Below are positions 54,475 to 64,000 of a stretch of 64,000 nucleotides of DNA, piece after piece. A program made the position numbers and the translations under genes. Every line of letters begins with the position of its first letter. The first letter of the stretch is position 1. Source of the stretch: Rhyzopertha dominica (taxonomy: Eukaryota; Arthropoda; Insecta; Coleoptera; Bostrichidae); the NCBI GenBank assembly GCA_025024175.1, contig QCXZ01000001.1:30002942-30066941 (forward strand), in the 5' to 3' direction. Below the pieces are notes generated by a model. It worked only from the letters and a program-made list of their open reading frames with translations, made no database searches and had not been told where the DNA came from.

Positions 54475-57400
54475 CTGAAAACAATAAAATAATATGTGTT
54501 CAAAAAGAGTCCATACTTTTGCAGCCATTACAGATTATAGGTACCCATACTTGTTAATTAAGAAAAGGAACAAAAGCTATAAGTGACTGGTTTGCGCGCG
54601 TCATAAGGAAAAGTCCGTTATATCAGTTTATTTATGTGCTTAATACCTAAATCTTGTGAATTGAATTTCATCTCCGAAAGTATTTCATTTGCTTCTCATG
54701 CAGTAACGTGAGCCGGTCATATAAGCACATCATTTTGGCGGTCATGACGTCGGTCGGTCACGGTCAGGTCACATTCGAAAATGACCGTTAGGTCATTTTG
54801 CACGTAACCTTAAAATAAACATGTGTTGACTTTTTGTTGCGTACGATGTACGTTCTGCGACGTAAACGTAAGTAAAATAGTAATATTACAATCTTTAGAT
54901 AAAATATAGTGTGTCGTGTTGGGTGCCTACCATTAATTATTCCTTAATTTACAATAGTTTATGTTTAAGGTTTATAATGCATTTTGTCCTTAAGTTCCCG
55001 GTTTTTGAGGTTAAGTTTGAGGGTTTAAAACGAACTTAATTAAAATACGCTATATTAGTAACAATGTTTTTAAATACTTTACAAAGCAGTTTGGTTCTGT
55101 CCAAAGTGAAGGAAAAATAGACACGTATGCATGCAATTTTTGCCTACAAAAGTATGCGTTACATGCGACTAGAATGTTCAAGCATTTATTAAAATGCCAA
55201 CGCTGTCTAGGAAACGTAAAAACGAAGTTAAAACTCAAGAAAAGGGTTGCTTCGCCTAGTCTTATTACAAATAAATTTACATTGACGGTTCCTGCATCTG
55301 ATAATGTTCGCAAAGGCCTATTCACTGACAATGACGATCAGGGCCCGTCAAAAATATACTCGGCAGATGCAACTGTGAATGGCATTTCTTGAAAGCTTTT
55401 GTGGCCAGTATTTCTGCCAAGGAAACAACAATTTGGAAACTATTATCGAAAACCGTAACTACCACCCGGTTAAGCATTACCGAGAACGTTATACTGGGCT
55501 AAAGTTTTCAAACATATTCGCTTCCGTCTCGATACATTTTGTCAAATTCTTTGCTAGAAGAAATATTTAAAGCAGTAGAAAGTGAAGTTAAAGTGGAAAT
55601 AGCAGATCTCAGGTTTCTAGGTATGCAAGCTGATGGTTGATCAAGAAGAAAAGGTATTATACATTTCGTAGTCTCTACGACAAAGCCAGCCCATATTTTA
55701 ATTTACTTTTTGGTAATTTACTTAACTTTAATTCGATTGCTTCAGTAGTCAATCAATCGTTAGTAAAATCGATTAAAAAGATTTTGAAAGAAACTTCGAG
55801 GTTTCAGATTCGGATTGAGGAACGGCTTCTTAAACGGAACATGTTAATAATTTTATTTATTTTACTTTCTAATTTACTTTGCGTTATTTTTCTCTTGTTT
55901 TTTAAAATATATTTCTGATTGTGCTTGTTAATTTTTACTTTTTTACTTTGTAATTTACTTAGTTTTTTTCTCGTTGCCTGTGGTGGTAGTTATTTTTAAA
56001 TGTTTTAAGAAAAGATGTTTTGTATATAGTGGCCGTCTACATATAGTAAGCTTAGCAGAACGGGAACGGCCTTCGTATAATAAAAAAGTGAGGTATTAAC
56101 GAATTATCAAAGATTATGATATTCACGAAAATGATGGTCATATGACGGTCATTTGTCACAATGTTTAAAATGACCGTAATTTTGCAACTCTTTTTTCATA
56201 TACGGGAGAGACTCAAATACGGTTTTTGTATTTGTTGCCATCAAGAATCTATTCGTAACGGATTCATAACCGATGGTATCCACAAGAAGCATCTTTTCGA
56301 TGTTGTACGGCGTTTACCTGTACTATTAAAGCACTGTCGATTTGCTTTAATCAGATCCGTGTCTGTATTATTTAATTTGTCGTTGTCGCCTGGTACATTT
56401 CCATCATTATAGATGGAAAGGTTTATTGTTCCAATATTTAAGAGGAGCCATAGCGTAAATATCATAAATTATCTAAATGCTTATCTCGAGGATGTTTCAC
56501 ATTTCTTAAATAAAAAAAAACTTTATTTTTATCAAAGTTATAATAATCAGTCTACCAATAGGTTTGTGAACGAATAGATTTTGTTGGATGTTTTGGAAAG
56601 ACGTATAGAGCTAAATTTTATCTATACTAATTTCTCCTAGGCACTATATAGACATGCATTTTAGTTATCAAGTTTTATTAAATAAATATTCAAGTGAGTT
56701 TATTAATTTTATTTTGTGCTGCATTTACATTCAAAAGCATTAGAATGGTCCTCTACTTTGTTTCAATGTACTTACCTGTTTTATGAAAATTTCAATGAAT
56801 ATTGTAAATGATGATATCAGGAATGTCGAGGTGTAATATGTTTAAAACAACCGCCTAGTTTCTAACGTATTGCCATTAGTAAGTAAACACATAAAATGAA
56901 CGATATCATTTTTTGCATTATGGAAACCAAAAACGAACATGATGTGTATTTATAGGCACATATTGAGGCCAAAGAAGTAACTAGTAAACAGAAAGCCACT
57001 GTAGGCAGTGGTAAAAATAAATGTTTTTGTTGATGTGGGTAAGATAGGCCATGAAAGGCTGGATATGATCATTATCAGTTCACGTCATATTACACAAATA
57101 AAAATGTGGGTCTTAATGTGATAATTAATCTTTAGAGCAAAGCATTCAGCTAATAGAGTTAAGCATTCATATTATATGTAAGATTTACCTGAAACTATTG
57201 ATTGATAAAATATTTGTGAGGAGCTAAATATAGAAATTAAGAGCCTCGGATTAGCACATAGCGCTAAAGGGTGTGCAGTAGTTAAGAAAATTGTTCATTC
57301 TCGTACGACTAATAACTTTTACACAATTTTTACCAGAAAAATTTCTTTGCATTAATATGAGCAGCAATTACTTAGAAAAAATAATATATGCCTACATGCA

Positions 57401-60400
57401 ACAGTTGTCGTAAATAACCTTCGTGCAAGATTTGTTTTATTTGACACAACTCTTTGTGGAGGTGTTTTACATTAGATAATCCCTTTTCTATATTTATCAC
57501 AAAACAGTTGCAGTACAGTCCGAACGAAGTTTGTTCCTTTCTTGTAGATACGTTGAAAACAACGTTGCATCAGCAGAAATTAAACAATAACATATATATT
57601 AGACAATTGTCTATACCCACGATTCCCACCTCTAGTTGGAAACAAAATGGCTACCAATTACGGTATTTTGTAAGATATAGTGGCATTACGGTGGCCAACA
57701 CCATGGCGACACCACGGGTTATTCAAACATAATAATAGGCTGATTGCTGATCAGCACGCGGTATTGCGTATGTTAAAAAATGTGTGAACTTTTAAAGGTG
57801 TCATTCCAGAAACATGTACCTTTTTAAGTATACCATGGCCACGGTATCACAAATAGATTGGTTGAGGTGGTTCCGCACGATTGCTGGATTAGATAAAACT
57901 TGATCTTTTTGTGAGGATTTGTAAAAACTGCCATCTATTGCAATTCTGTTTATTTAATGAATCAAAAAACAAGCCACTACTTCATGTTAATTAATTTTGA
58001 TTCATTATCAAGCATAAAAATGATTAATTTTTTTTTTAAAAGAGGCGCATGCTCACGAGGGTCGGGCTTGCAGTATTAAGCAGTGCTTGATAAGCCTGCT
58101 GTCACTAAACTTGCTGTGCGTACTAGAAAAACTCGACTGTTATATATCAAAATATGCTATTCTGTTTGAAACCAAATAAAACTAAAAATAACTACAAACT
58201 ACTTACCTTTTCCAGTTTGTCATAAATATCCGGAAAACGTATACGATCCCGGGGTTCTGTTTTCCAACAGCTACGCATCAATTCGCAAATGACAGCAGGA
58301 CAGTCTTCTGGAGGTATGAGCATGATTCCTTGCAAGATCAGTTTGACGACCTCTTCGTTTGTATGGCCGTAGTAGGGTTGCTTGCCTGTGCTGTATATTT
58401 CCCACAGGACAACTCCGTATGACCATATGTCGGATTCGAGCGTGAATCTGCCATACAGGACGCTTTCCGGGGACATCCAACGAACGGGCAACAAACGGGA
58501 ACCACCAATCTAACAAGGAAATAAGTAGTGAATCAAATGAATGAATAGAATTAAGCAATGAATAAATGTAATATGTATTATGCAGCTAAGAGTAGAGTGA
58601 GGCAGGTTCGGATGCTTTTTTTGAGTTACCTCAGTTTTCAGTGCGTTGCAAGGTATTCAGACTGCTGAATTCAACTGTTTCTATATAATGTTCCTTTATG
58701 AAATATTACGTTTGTCATAAACTGCCCGACAATGGTGGTCAACCAATTCAATACCTATTTTATCAATTTTTTGCAATGTAATCAACAACTTGTGGGCAGA
58801 AGCGTTATCTTGCAAGTATAGCACGTCTTTGGCAAATTTTCCTCATCGTTTTTCACAATTCTTTCAGGTAATTTAGTTGTCAACTCACTATAATATGCTC
58901 CCGTGATAGTTCTACCTTGTCATGTTGTTTTTCGGGCTGCTTCCCAGGTTGATTATTTGACCTTGACGATTCGACCAACCCTACAAGAAGATAAGGAAGA
59001 ACACAGCAGCTACATCGCGGCATGATAAAAACAGATACAAGGACGCCACAACTATATTGCCTACCTAAGATACACAAACCAGAGATACCACTGAGACCGC
59101 TCGGACCCTGAAAGGACTCGCAGGGAACCAGGGACCACGTCAGGAACGCCGCAGACTTTATTGAGAAAATGAAGAAGATCAAACTGGGTCCGGAGGACAT
59201 CTTAGTAAACCTTAATATTACCTCATTCTTCACGAAGATACCACTAGACGATGCCTTAAGGGAGTTGAAGAAACGTCTACATGAAGAAGATCTGGATGAA
59301 GAACTAGTCCAACTAGCGAAGATCTGCCTGAATCTACTTTCTTCAAGTTCCAGGAGGAATACTGCGAGCAGACAGAAGGTGCTACTATGACGTCTCCGCT
59401 TTCTCCGCTCATAGCAAACATTTACTTGGAAGCCTTCGAGACAACTGCATTGGCATCCGCACGCCTTAAACCTAAGTGATGGTTTAGACACGCGGACGAC
59501 ACTTTCCCTGTGTGGTCGCATGGAGAACAGAACATAAAGCAGTTCCCGGACCATCTAAATAGCATCTATAGCCGGCATACAATTCACGATGGAAGTGGAG
59601 ACCAACGGCGCCCTACCCTTCCTGGAAGTGATGGTGACAAGGAAACAAGACGGTACGCTAGGACATAGGGTCTATAGGAAGCCAACTCACACGGATCGCT
59701 ACCTACATGCAGATTCACACCACTTCCCTGCCCAAAAACAATGAGTCATCAACACGCTGATACAACGAGCGAAGCTAATCCAGCGAACCAGACCACCTAG
59801 AAGAGGAATTAGAACATCTGCGCGGAGCACTACAGAAGAACGGATATCCTAAGGCACCGATAGAAGGCCATTAACATGCAACCACCAGAAAAGCACATCG
59901 CTGCAGCATATTTGCCCTACGTCAATGGATGTACAGACAAGATTGGACGGTTGCTGAGAAGACATCAGATAAACACGATCTTCAGCGCCCCGGGAAAGAT
60001 TGCTAACGCTTTCCGGAATATCGTTCCACAACTGAGGAGCTACAAAAACAAGGTGCATATAGCATCCCATGCAGCTCTGGGAAGGTTTACATCGGCCAAA
60101 CCGGAAGGCACATCAGCACGAGAATCCAAGAACACATCTGGGACACCAGGGACCGGCAATGTGACAGATCGGCTGTAGCAGAACACCGAATAGAGACTAA
60201 CCACATTCGAGGAGGCACAAATGCTGTCAAGGGAAGCGAGATTCTGGCCGAGACTGTACAAGGAAGACATGGAAATCCAGAAGAATCCGCACTTCCATAT
60301 TCTCAAAGTGGAATTATACTTAATTAGCACTTGTTGTCTTGGTTTTATGGTTTTATTTCTCTGTTCAATTTGTTATATTTGTTAGAAACATCGCTTTCTG

Positions 60401-62543
60401 GTAAGCGCATTAGACTAAAAGTAAGTCAGACACGTATATCAAGACTTATAGATGTTTAGTTAGTTTAAATTACTGAAAACCAATATCCATCCGTTTACTA
60501 GAATTTTCCAAATAATTTAATTGGTAAGCGTCCCCTAGTAAGTTAATGTCGGCCATAGGCGATCTTATAAGCAGCACTAATTACTTGCAGTTCAAAGGTG
60601 ACAGATCCACATTATCGCACTAAAACCCAGGAAATATAATCCATTTGTGAAGTATGAAATCCATTTTTGCATTTACATTGTTGACAAAATACCTTATTTT
60701 CGTTCAGTTGCTTGACTTTTCTTATATACATAAACATAGCAAACTTTAGCAACTTTTGTTGCAGAATATAGTTTCAACATTTACAAATTTTTACCACTTT
60801 CAGTAAGTATTAAAATTCTATGTCAATTTTAAATTAATTTAATTAAATAAAATAAAAAGTAGAACGATGTAGAATCCGATCGTTCCTTTTCCTTTTTGGT
60901 CTTTCTTTTCATAAATGCCGCAGTATTATCTCTTTGTTTTCCTTCCTTCTTAAAACAGTAGAACTTTATTTGGCATGGTTATTCTCCAATTTCTTTTTTA
61001 ACGTTTTGCATCTCTTCAATTCTTTTCAGAGGTGCTGTGTGCTTGACTTTCCCAATCTAAATTTGGCATTTATCTCTCTTGGAACAGTTTTTGAAATCCA
61101 GATGTACGTAATTTTCATTAATGGAAGTTAAATGTATTTGCCTGAAACAGTATGAGGTACATTTGGACACTGTCCCAAACTGATATAAAAATTTGTCCAG
61201 ATGTGCCCTATATTGCAATTTTGCTATAATGTAGTAAAACTTTTGAGGATATGTTTTCTTTTTGACATTTTAGGATTGTTACTCTGAGTGATCTCTGATG
61301 AACAAAATATAGAAATCTCACCTCTCATGTGCAAGCAAAAACGCTTACAACTGGACAAAAGCAAATAACATAAAAACTGTTGAAAACACTACTATATCTC
61401 GATTTTTCAACTGTTTGTTACGTTTTTTATCAACTCGCTTTATACGGGTTAAAATCACAATCATTGCTGAATACTTCACTAAACTATATTTTAAAACACC
61501 TCATTTGAACTGCCCCGAACTGCCTCTTCATCTGTACAAATAACCTTCAAATAGCCTTACCTTGTAGTAGTCACATGTGTATACGTCTCTGCTCATTCCA
61601 AAATCTGCTATTTTGACTGTAGGTCCAGCTGCTACTAAACAATTTCTGCAAGCCAGATCTCGGTGCACAAACCTCTGCGCCGCTAGATATCGCATTCCAT
61701 TAGCAATCTGAAGTGCTATGGATAGAAGATCCTTAGGCGTAAGTTCTGGAAGGACCTCTTCGTCTGGAGAAGGCCGCTTTCTCTGTCCCCGTAGCACTTC
61801 TGCCAGGTCACCGTAAGGCATGTATTCGAAAACCATCATTGGACTAACAGCATTTTCTGGCAATACAAACGAGAACAATAAACAACAAAAGTGTAGAAAA
61901 AGAAAATGGAACAAACACAATTGGTAAAATCATTTTACTTACACCCTTGGGAGTTGAATTCAATTATAAAAAGCAGTTCACTGGCGTTAATGCAATAAGG
62001 GACTTGTGTGCTTTATAAAAGTAAGGTTTTCAACAAAACATTTTTTTGTCCACTACGTTCCAGTAAAATCGCACATAAAATGTAGTGTTTCGGAAAAAAG
62101 TAAGCAAAGAAAACAGGAAAATTTTTATGAATAATTAAAAAAATGAATAGAGATTTTTCCTGGCAACTACAGGATAATATTTATTCACAATTTGAAGGCG
62201 TCATCAATACATCATCATTATATTAAATACAGAAAACGCGCTGTTTTAACATCTAGTGGGCTACAAATATAGCATATTTTATGTGTACAAGTACTGTAAT
62301 TGTTTGATCTGTGCTGCTTTTTATAATCAAGCTCTCAATTCAATAATGAATGATGTAGTTACCCTAAGTAGTACGTACCTCTTAGCACGACTCCTAACAG
62401 CGACAGTATATTCGAGTGTCTGAATGTGCTCATTATATCAACCTCCCTCAAGAAGTCCTCTTCGGCTTCTCGAGTTGCAGACTCTTTCAAGACTTTAATA
62501 GCGACTATTTCTGGATGTTCGCTATTTTCAGCAAGAAGTTCAC
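54262..62543 (-). CDS. Receptor tyrosine kinase, 3' part (kinase domain and C-tail; gene continues off the right edge)
   Basis: Exons in transcription order: 62543-62379, 61856-61561, 58509-58207, 54474-54262 (stop). All are GT/AG, with phases 1, 1, 0, 0 matching across junctions. The kinase subdomains appear in order: VAIKVLK (ATP-binding Lys), the alpha-C Glu in FLREVDIM, hinge [10 protein letters not shown], catalytic [34 protein letters not shown] (P+1 loop and APE equivalent), [11 protein letters not shown], and CW...RDRIRFPDI. The activation-loop pattern Y-x3-YY and PVRW mark the Trk/MuSK/Ror/insulin-receptor branch; the balance of motifs favours Trk/MuSK/Ror. The glycine loop, transmembrane and extracellular exons lie beyond 64000 or were not found. 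The C-tail has a Pro-rich PRPPPLP and possible phosphotyrosines ([16 protein letters not shown]). The subfamily and symbol are left open. Confidence 0.9.
54700..56180 (+). mobile_element. Decayed hAT-like element with BED zinc-finger transposase
   Basis: The plus strand from 55060 reads [20 protein letters not shown] then [20 protein letters not shown] and LKCQRC, a BED finger layout (CxxC...H...H....C). After shifts, [34 protein letters not shown] (55590-55700) matches the hAT 'DGWSN...IINFVVTTPKP' block. GGTCAT/ATGACC-rich motifs sit on both sides (about 54715-54800 and 56128-56180) and may be subterminal repeats. Interrupted by stops. Exact ends are not fixed. Confidence 0.6.
56250..56520 (+). 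mobile_element. Non-LTR retrotransposon RT fragment
   Basis: The plus strand reads [27 protein letters not shown], matching the Jockey-type 'LFNLSLxxGxFPxxWKxxxIxPIFK' segment at the start of the RT palm, with a stop and a small gap. Only this piece is readable. Confidence 0.6.
58207..58509 (-). CDS. RTK exon: activation segment end to C-lobe
   Basis: Acceptor ccttgttag|ATT and donor gaaaag|gtaagt, phase 0 at both ends (303 nt). Begins [20 protein letters not shown], followed by [20 protein letters not shown] and the conserved Arg-containing C-lobe end ([15 protein letters not shown]). Confidence 0.92.
58510..61560 (-). other. RTK intron (3.1 kb)
   Basis: Contains a Penelope-like element in opposite orientation (58970-60330). 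The remaining stretches, 58510-58960 and 60340-61560, are AT-rich with nothing recognised. Confidence 0.7.
58970..60330 (+). mobile_element. Decayed Penelope-like retroelement (RT plus GIY-YIG)
   Basis: The plus strand, across several frames: [14 protein letters not shown] (about 59060), [17 protein letters not shown] (RT motif with the first catalytic Asp replaced by Asn, about 59210), a [24 protein letters not shown] block (about 59365-59425), the ADDT catalytic box (about 59495), [14 protein letters not shown] (about 59670-59715), [20 protein letters not shown] (about 59900) and a GIY-YIG endonuclease piece ([13 protein letters not shown]...[13 protein letters not shown], about 60075-60215). 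Stops and frame changes make it inactive. The layout RT then GIY-YIG is diagnostic of Penelope-like elements. Confidence 0.85.
61561..61856 (-). CDS. RTK exon: hinge, catalytic loop, DFG and activation loop
   Basis: Acceptor gccag|AA completes Glu from the preceding exon's G (VVLR-E-NAVSP). Donor tacaag|gtaagg is phase 0. Includes [15 protein letters not shown], a kinase insert with [22 protein letters not shown] and [17 protein letters not shown]. All catalytic residues (HRD Asp, Asn, DFG Asp) are present. Confidence 0.93.
61857..62378 (-). other. RTK intron (0.5 kb)
   Basis: GT/AG intron, phase 1, AT-rich, no element recognised. Confidence 0.75.
62379..62543 (-). CDS. RTK exon: N-lobe with catalytic lysine
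   Basis: Acceptor ttccag|GT and donor aagag|gtacgt, phase 1 at both ends (165 nt). Reads [20 protein letters not shown], then the alpha-C helix ([20 protein letters not shown]) and LLGVVLR. The glycine-rich loop must be in an upstream exon. Confidence 0.9.
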
Positions 62544-62895
62544 CTGGAAAGGAAGAAATTTCGCTCGTTAGGTTAATAACGCAGGGAATACATAAAAGAG
62601 TAAGCTGATTGACTAACATCAATGACTAAAGGTATCTCGTTAATACAGTAGTCATTACATTGGAAACTTGTTTTCACGTCCAATCAGGTATACAAGGGGA
62701 AGAATAGTTTATAGCTGCAAGGAAGGTGATGTGACTATTCCACCTATAAAGAGAGTATAGAGACAATCATTATTTTATGTAGATGGAATTTTACATCTTT
62801 CTAAAATAGTACATCTTTAGTTTGAATAAAACCGGTTTTTGGTGCAGACAGCATAGCATGTACATGTATTTTTATGTATGCCTGTTCTTGCCCGT

Positions 62896-63050
62896 CAGAA
62901 AAAAGTGCCGTGGGAGCCTGCTGTCAGGTTGATGTATGCAGGTGAATGCCAACTTATCAAATTACAGGTCACTTCCTTTAGCAAGTAGTGCCCGTTAAGG
63001 CAGCTAGGTGGTTTTGTCATTATGTCAGTTCATTGCTGGCAGATGGCCAT
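62896..63050 (-). repeat. Dispersed repeat, minus-oriented copy
   Basis: Reverse-complement match to 30970-31118 (see that copy for shared blocks). It is found in an intron here, as is the first copy. Confidence 0.75.
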
Positions 63051-63149
63051 TGTAAATACTTGCGCGCGAAAACGCTTCATGACCTCACGGATAAGATATA
63101 TGATCGCGAACGACGGTACCAAACAGCTAAATTGTCTCCTTACTTAACC

Positions 63150-63290
63150 TTTTCGTAGCACACCTACCTCCGATCCAGGAGGTTGTAGGTTCGAATCCCA
63201 CCCACAGGACATGGGAGTTATGTACCTTTTTCTAACAAAAATATGTGCAGTAGGAACGGGCCTTGATATCACAAAACTGACAGGACCTTT
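63150..63290 (+). mobile_element. tRNA-derived SINE copy (diverged)
   Basis: B-box GGTTCGAATCC at 63188-63198 followed by ...caggacatgggagtta, and a downstream ctgacaggacc tail like the ctgacagggcc of the 44688-44894 copy. The head is too diverged to read an A-box. Confidence 0.55.
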
Positions 63291-64000
63291 TAAATCATTA
63301 GCCCCTTTCATTTTGGCGACAACGGAAGTTAAAAGGAAACTGATCCACATGGGTATTCACAAAATAATGCTTTATGCGAGCACTGTCAAAATGATTTGCA
63401 TTAATGGACAGATGCAATTCTGATAATGTGGAGCGGATTCTCATAATGCTTTAATTCCATGTATTTCTACCGATGCGTACACCAGGCCGGAGTCTGGAAC
63501 TGAATCATTTGACGTCACGGTAGTAGCCGATATCGCCGTACCTGTATAGCAGTAAATGGAGAAATAGGGCCGCTCGGAATTATTTATCAAAACTTTGGGA
63601 AACCGAGACGAAAAAACGCACTCAAACAAAAATACGGACAATAAAATTTGCCGTAAAAAAGTTCCATGCGCCATATATGTATCTGCTTGTGTTTAGGCAG
63701 GGAGGGACGTTCAAAATAACGCTAGCATGAGCGGCGTTTACTAATCAGTGTATGCAAATACGCTGACGTGTTATAAAACAATATTTTCATCCTGTCACAT
63801 AAGTATCTGCAAATCTGTAATACGTAGGTTCGTAGGTGTAATANAAGACAGGAAATCAAGAAAATNTTTGTTGTGACATAAAGAATGGGTTTGTAAATTA
63901 TCCAAACGGTGTATTATTAAGCAATGCCTAAAAGGGTATGATCTAAAACCATTTTAAAGTCTATTAAAAAAACAAAAAAATTTTCTTAAAAACAAAATTC

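Larger units (their letters stand above)
54475..58206 (-). other. RTK intron (3.7 kb)
   Basis: Contains a hAT/BED-type transposase remnant (about 54700-56180) and a short non-LTR RT piece (about 56250-56520). The remaining sequence is unremarkable and AT-rich. Confidence 0.6.
62544..64000. other. Right-edge sequence: RTK intron with repeats
   Basis: Presumed intron of the kinase gene. It contains the minus copy of a dispersed repeat (62896-63050) and a SINE-like copy (63150-63290). No glycine-loop exon or transmembrane exon was found before the edge. Unresolved bases near 63844 and 63866. Confidence 0.5.

Noticed and set aside
58880..59554. 224-codon minus-strand frame
   Set aside because: Antisense to the Penelope-like reverse transcriptase; no recognisable protein of its own.

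Overview
This is an AT-rich, intron-rich animal nuclear window, almost certainly from an insect. The evidence is a complete taiman-type p160 nuclear-receptor coactivator gene, very short introns of 52-53 nt in another gene, and a transposon mix of mariner, hAT, Penelope-like and Jockey-like elements plus a tRNA-derived SINE. A beetle or other holometabolous insect is plausible, but the order cannot be fixed from sequence alone. No bacterial, organellar, rRNA, functional tRNA or CRISPR features are seen.

Layout. (1) 1-2233 is upstream sequence of taiman with no recognised gene; GC rises from about 1920. (2) 2234-39085, plus strand: taiman, ten coding exons joined in frame (1376 codons plus stop), with long introns full of repeats. 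Exon 1 alone encodes the whole bHLH and PAS region. The rest encodes LXXLL nuclear-receptor boxes, an activation domain, Gln-rich segments and a terminal LXXLL. (3) 39086-49021: gene-free, repeat-dominated interval holding a dispersed repeat, a decayed non-LTR retrotransposon (minus), a pair of long inverted repeats enclosing a mariner remnant, a non-autonomous hAT element with a SINE nested in it, and a satellite array of about 285-bp monomers. (4) 49078-53116, minus strand: two tandem paralogous small genes of an unrecognised basic protein family (154 and 127 residues). They share one intron position, but only the downstream copy has a second, 52-nt intron. (5) 54262 to beyond the right edge, minus strand: the 3' part of a receptor tyrosine kinase gene (four exons: most of the kinase domain and the C-tail). 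Its introns carry a hAT-like remnant and a decayed Penelope-like element. The upstream exons are not in the window.

How the genes relate. Taiman acts in the nucleus as coactivator of the ecdysone receptor and, in flies, of Yorkie; the tyrosine kinase is a membrane receptor; the paralogous pair has no assigned role. Taiman runs on the opposite strand to the other three genes and converges on them across about 10 kb of repeats. Nothing indicates a shared pathway.

The most interesting items are the unrecognised paralogous pair with its intron presence/absence difference, a near-perfect 189-bp-arm foldback in a taiman intron, the nested hAT/SINE insertion with both target-site duplications readable, and a satellite with a homogenised core and diverged flanks.
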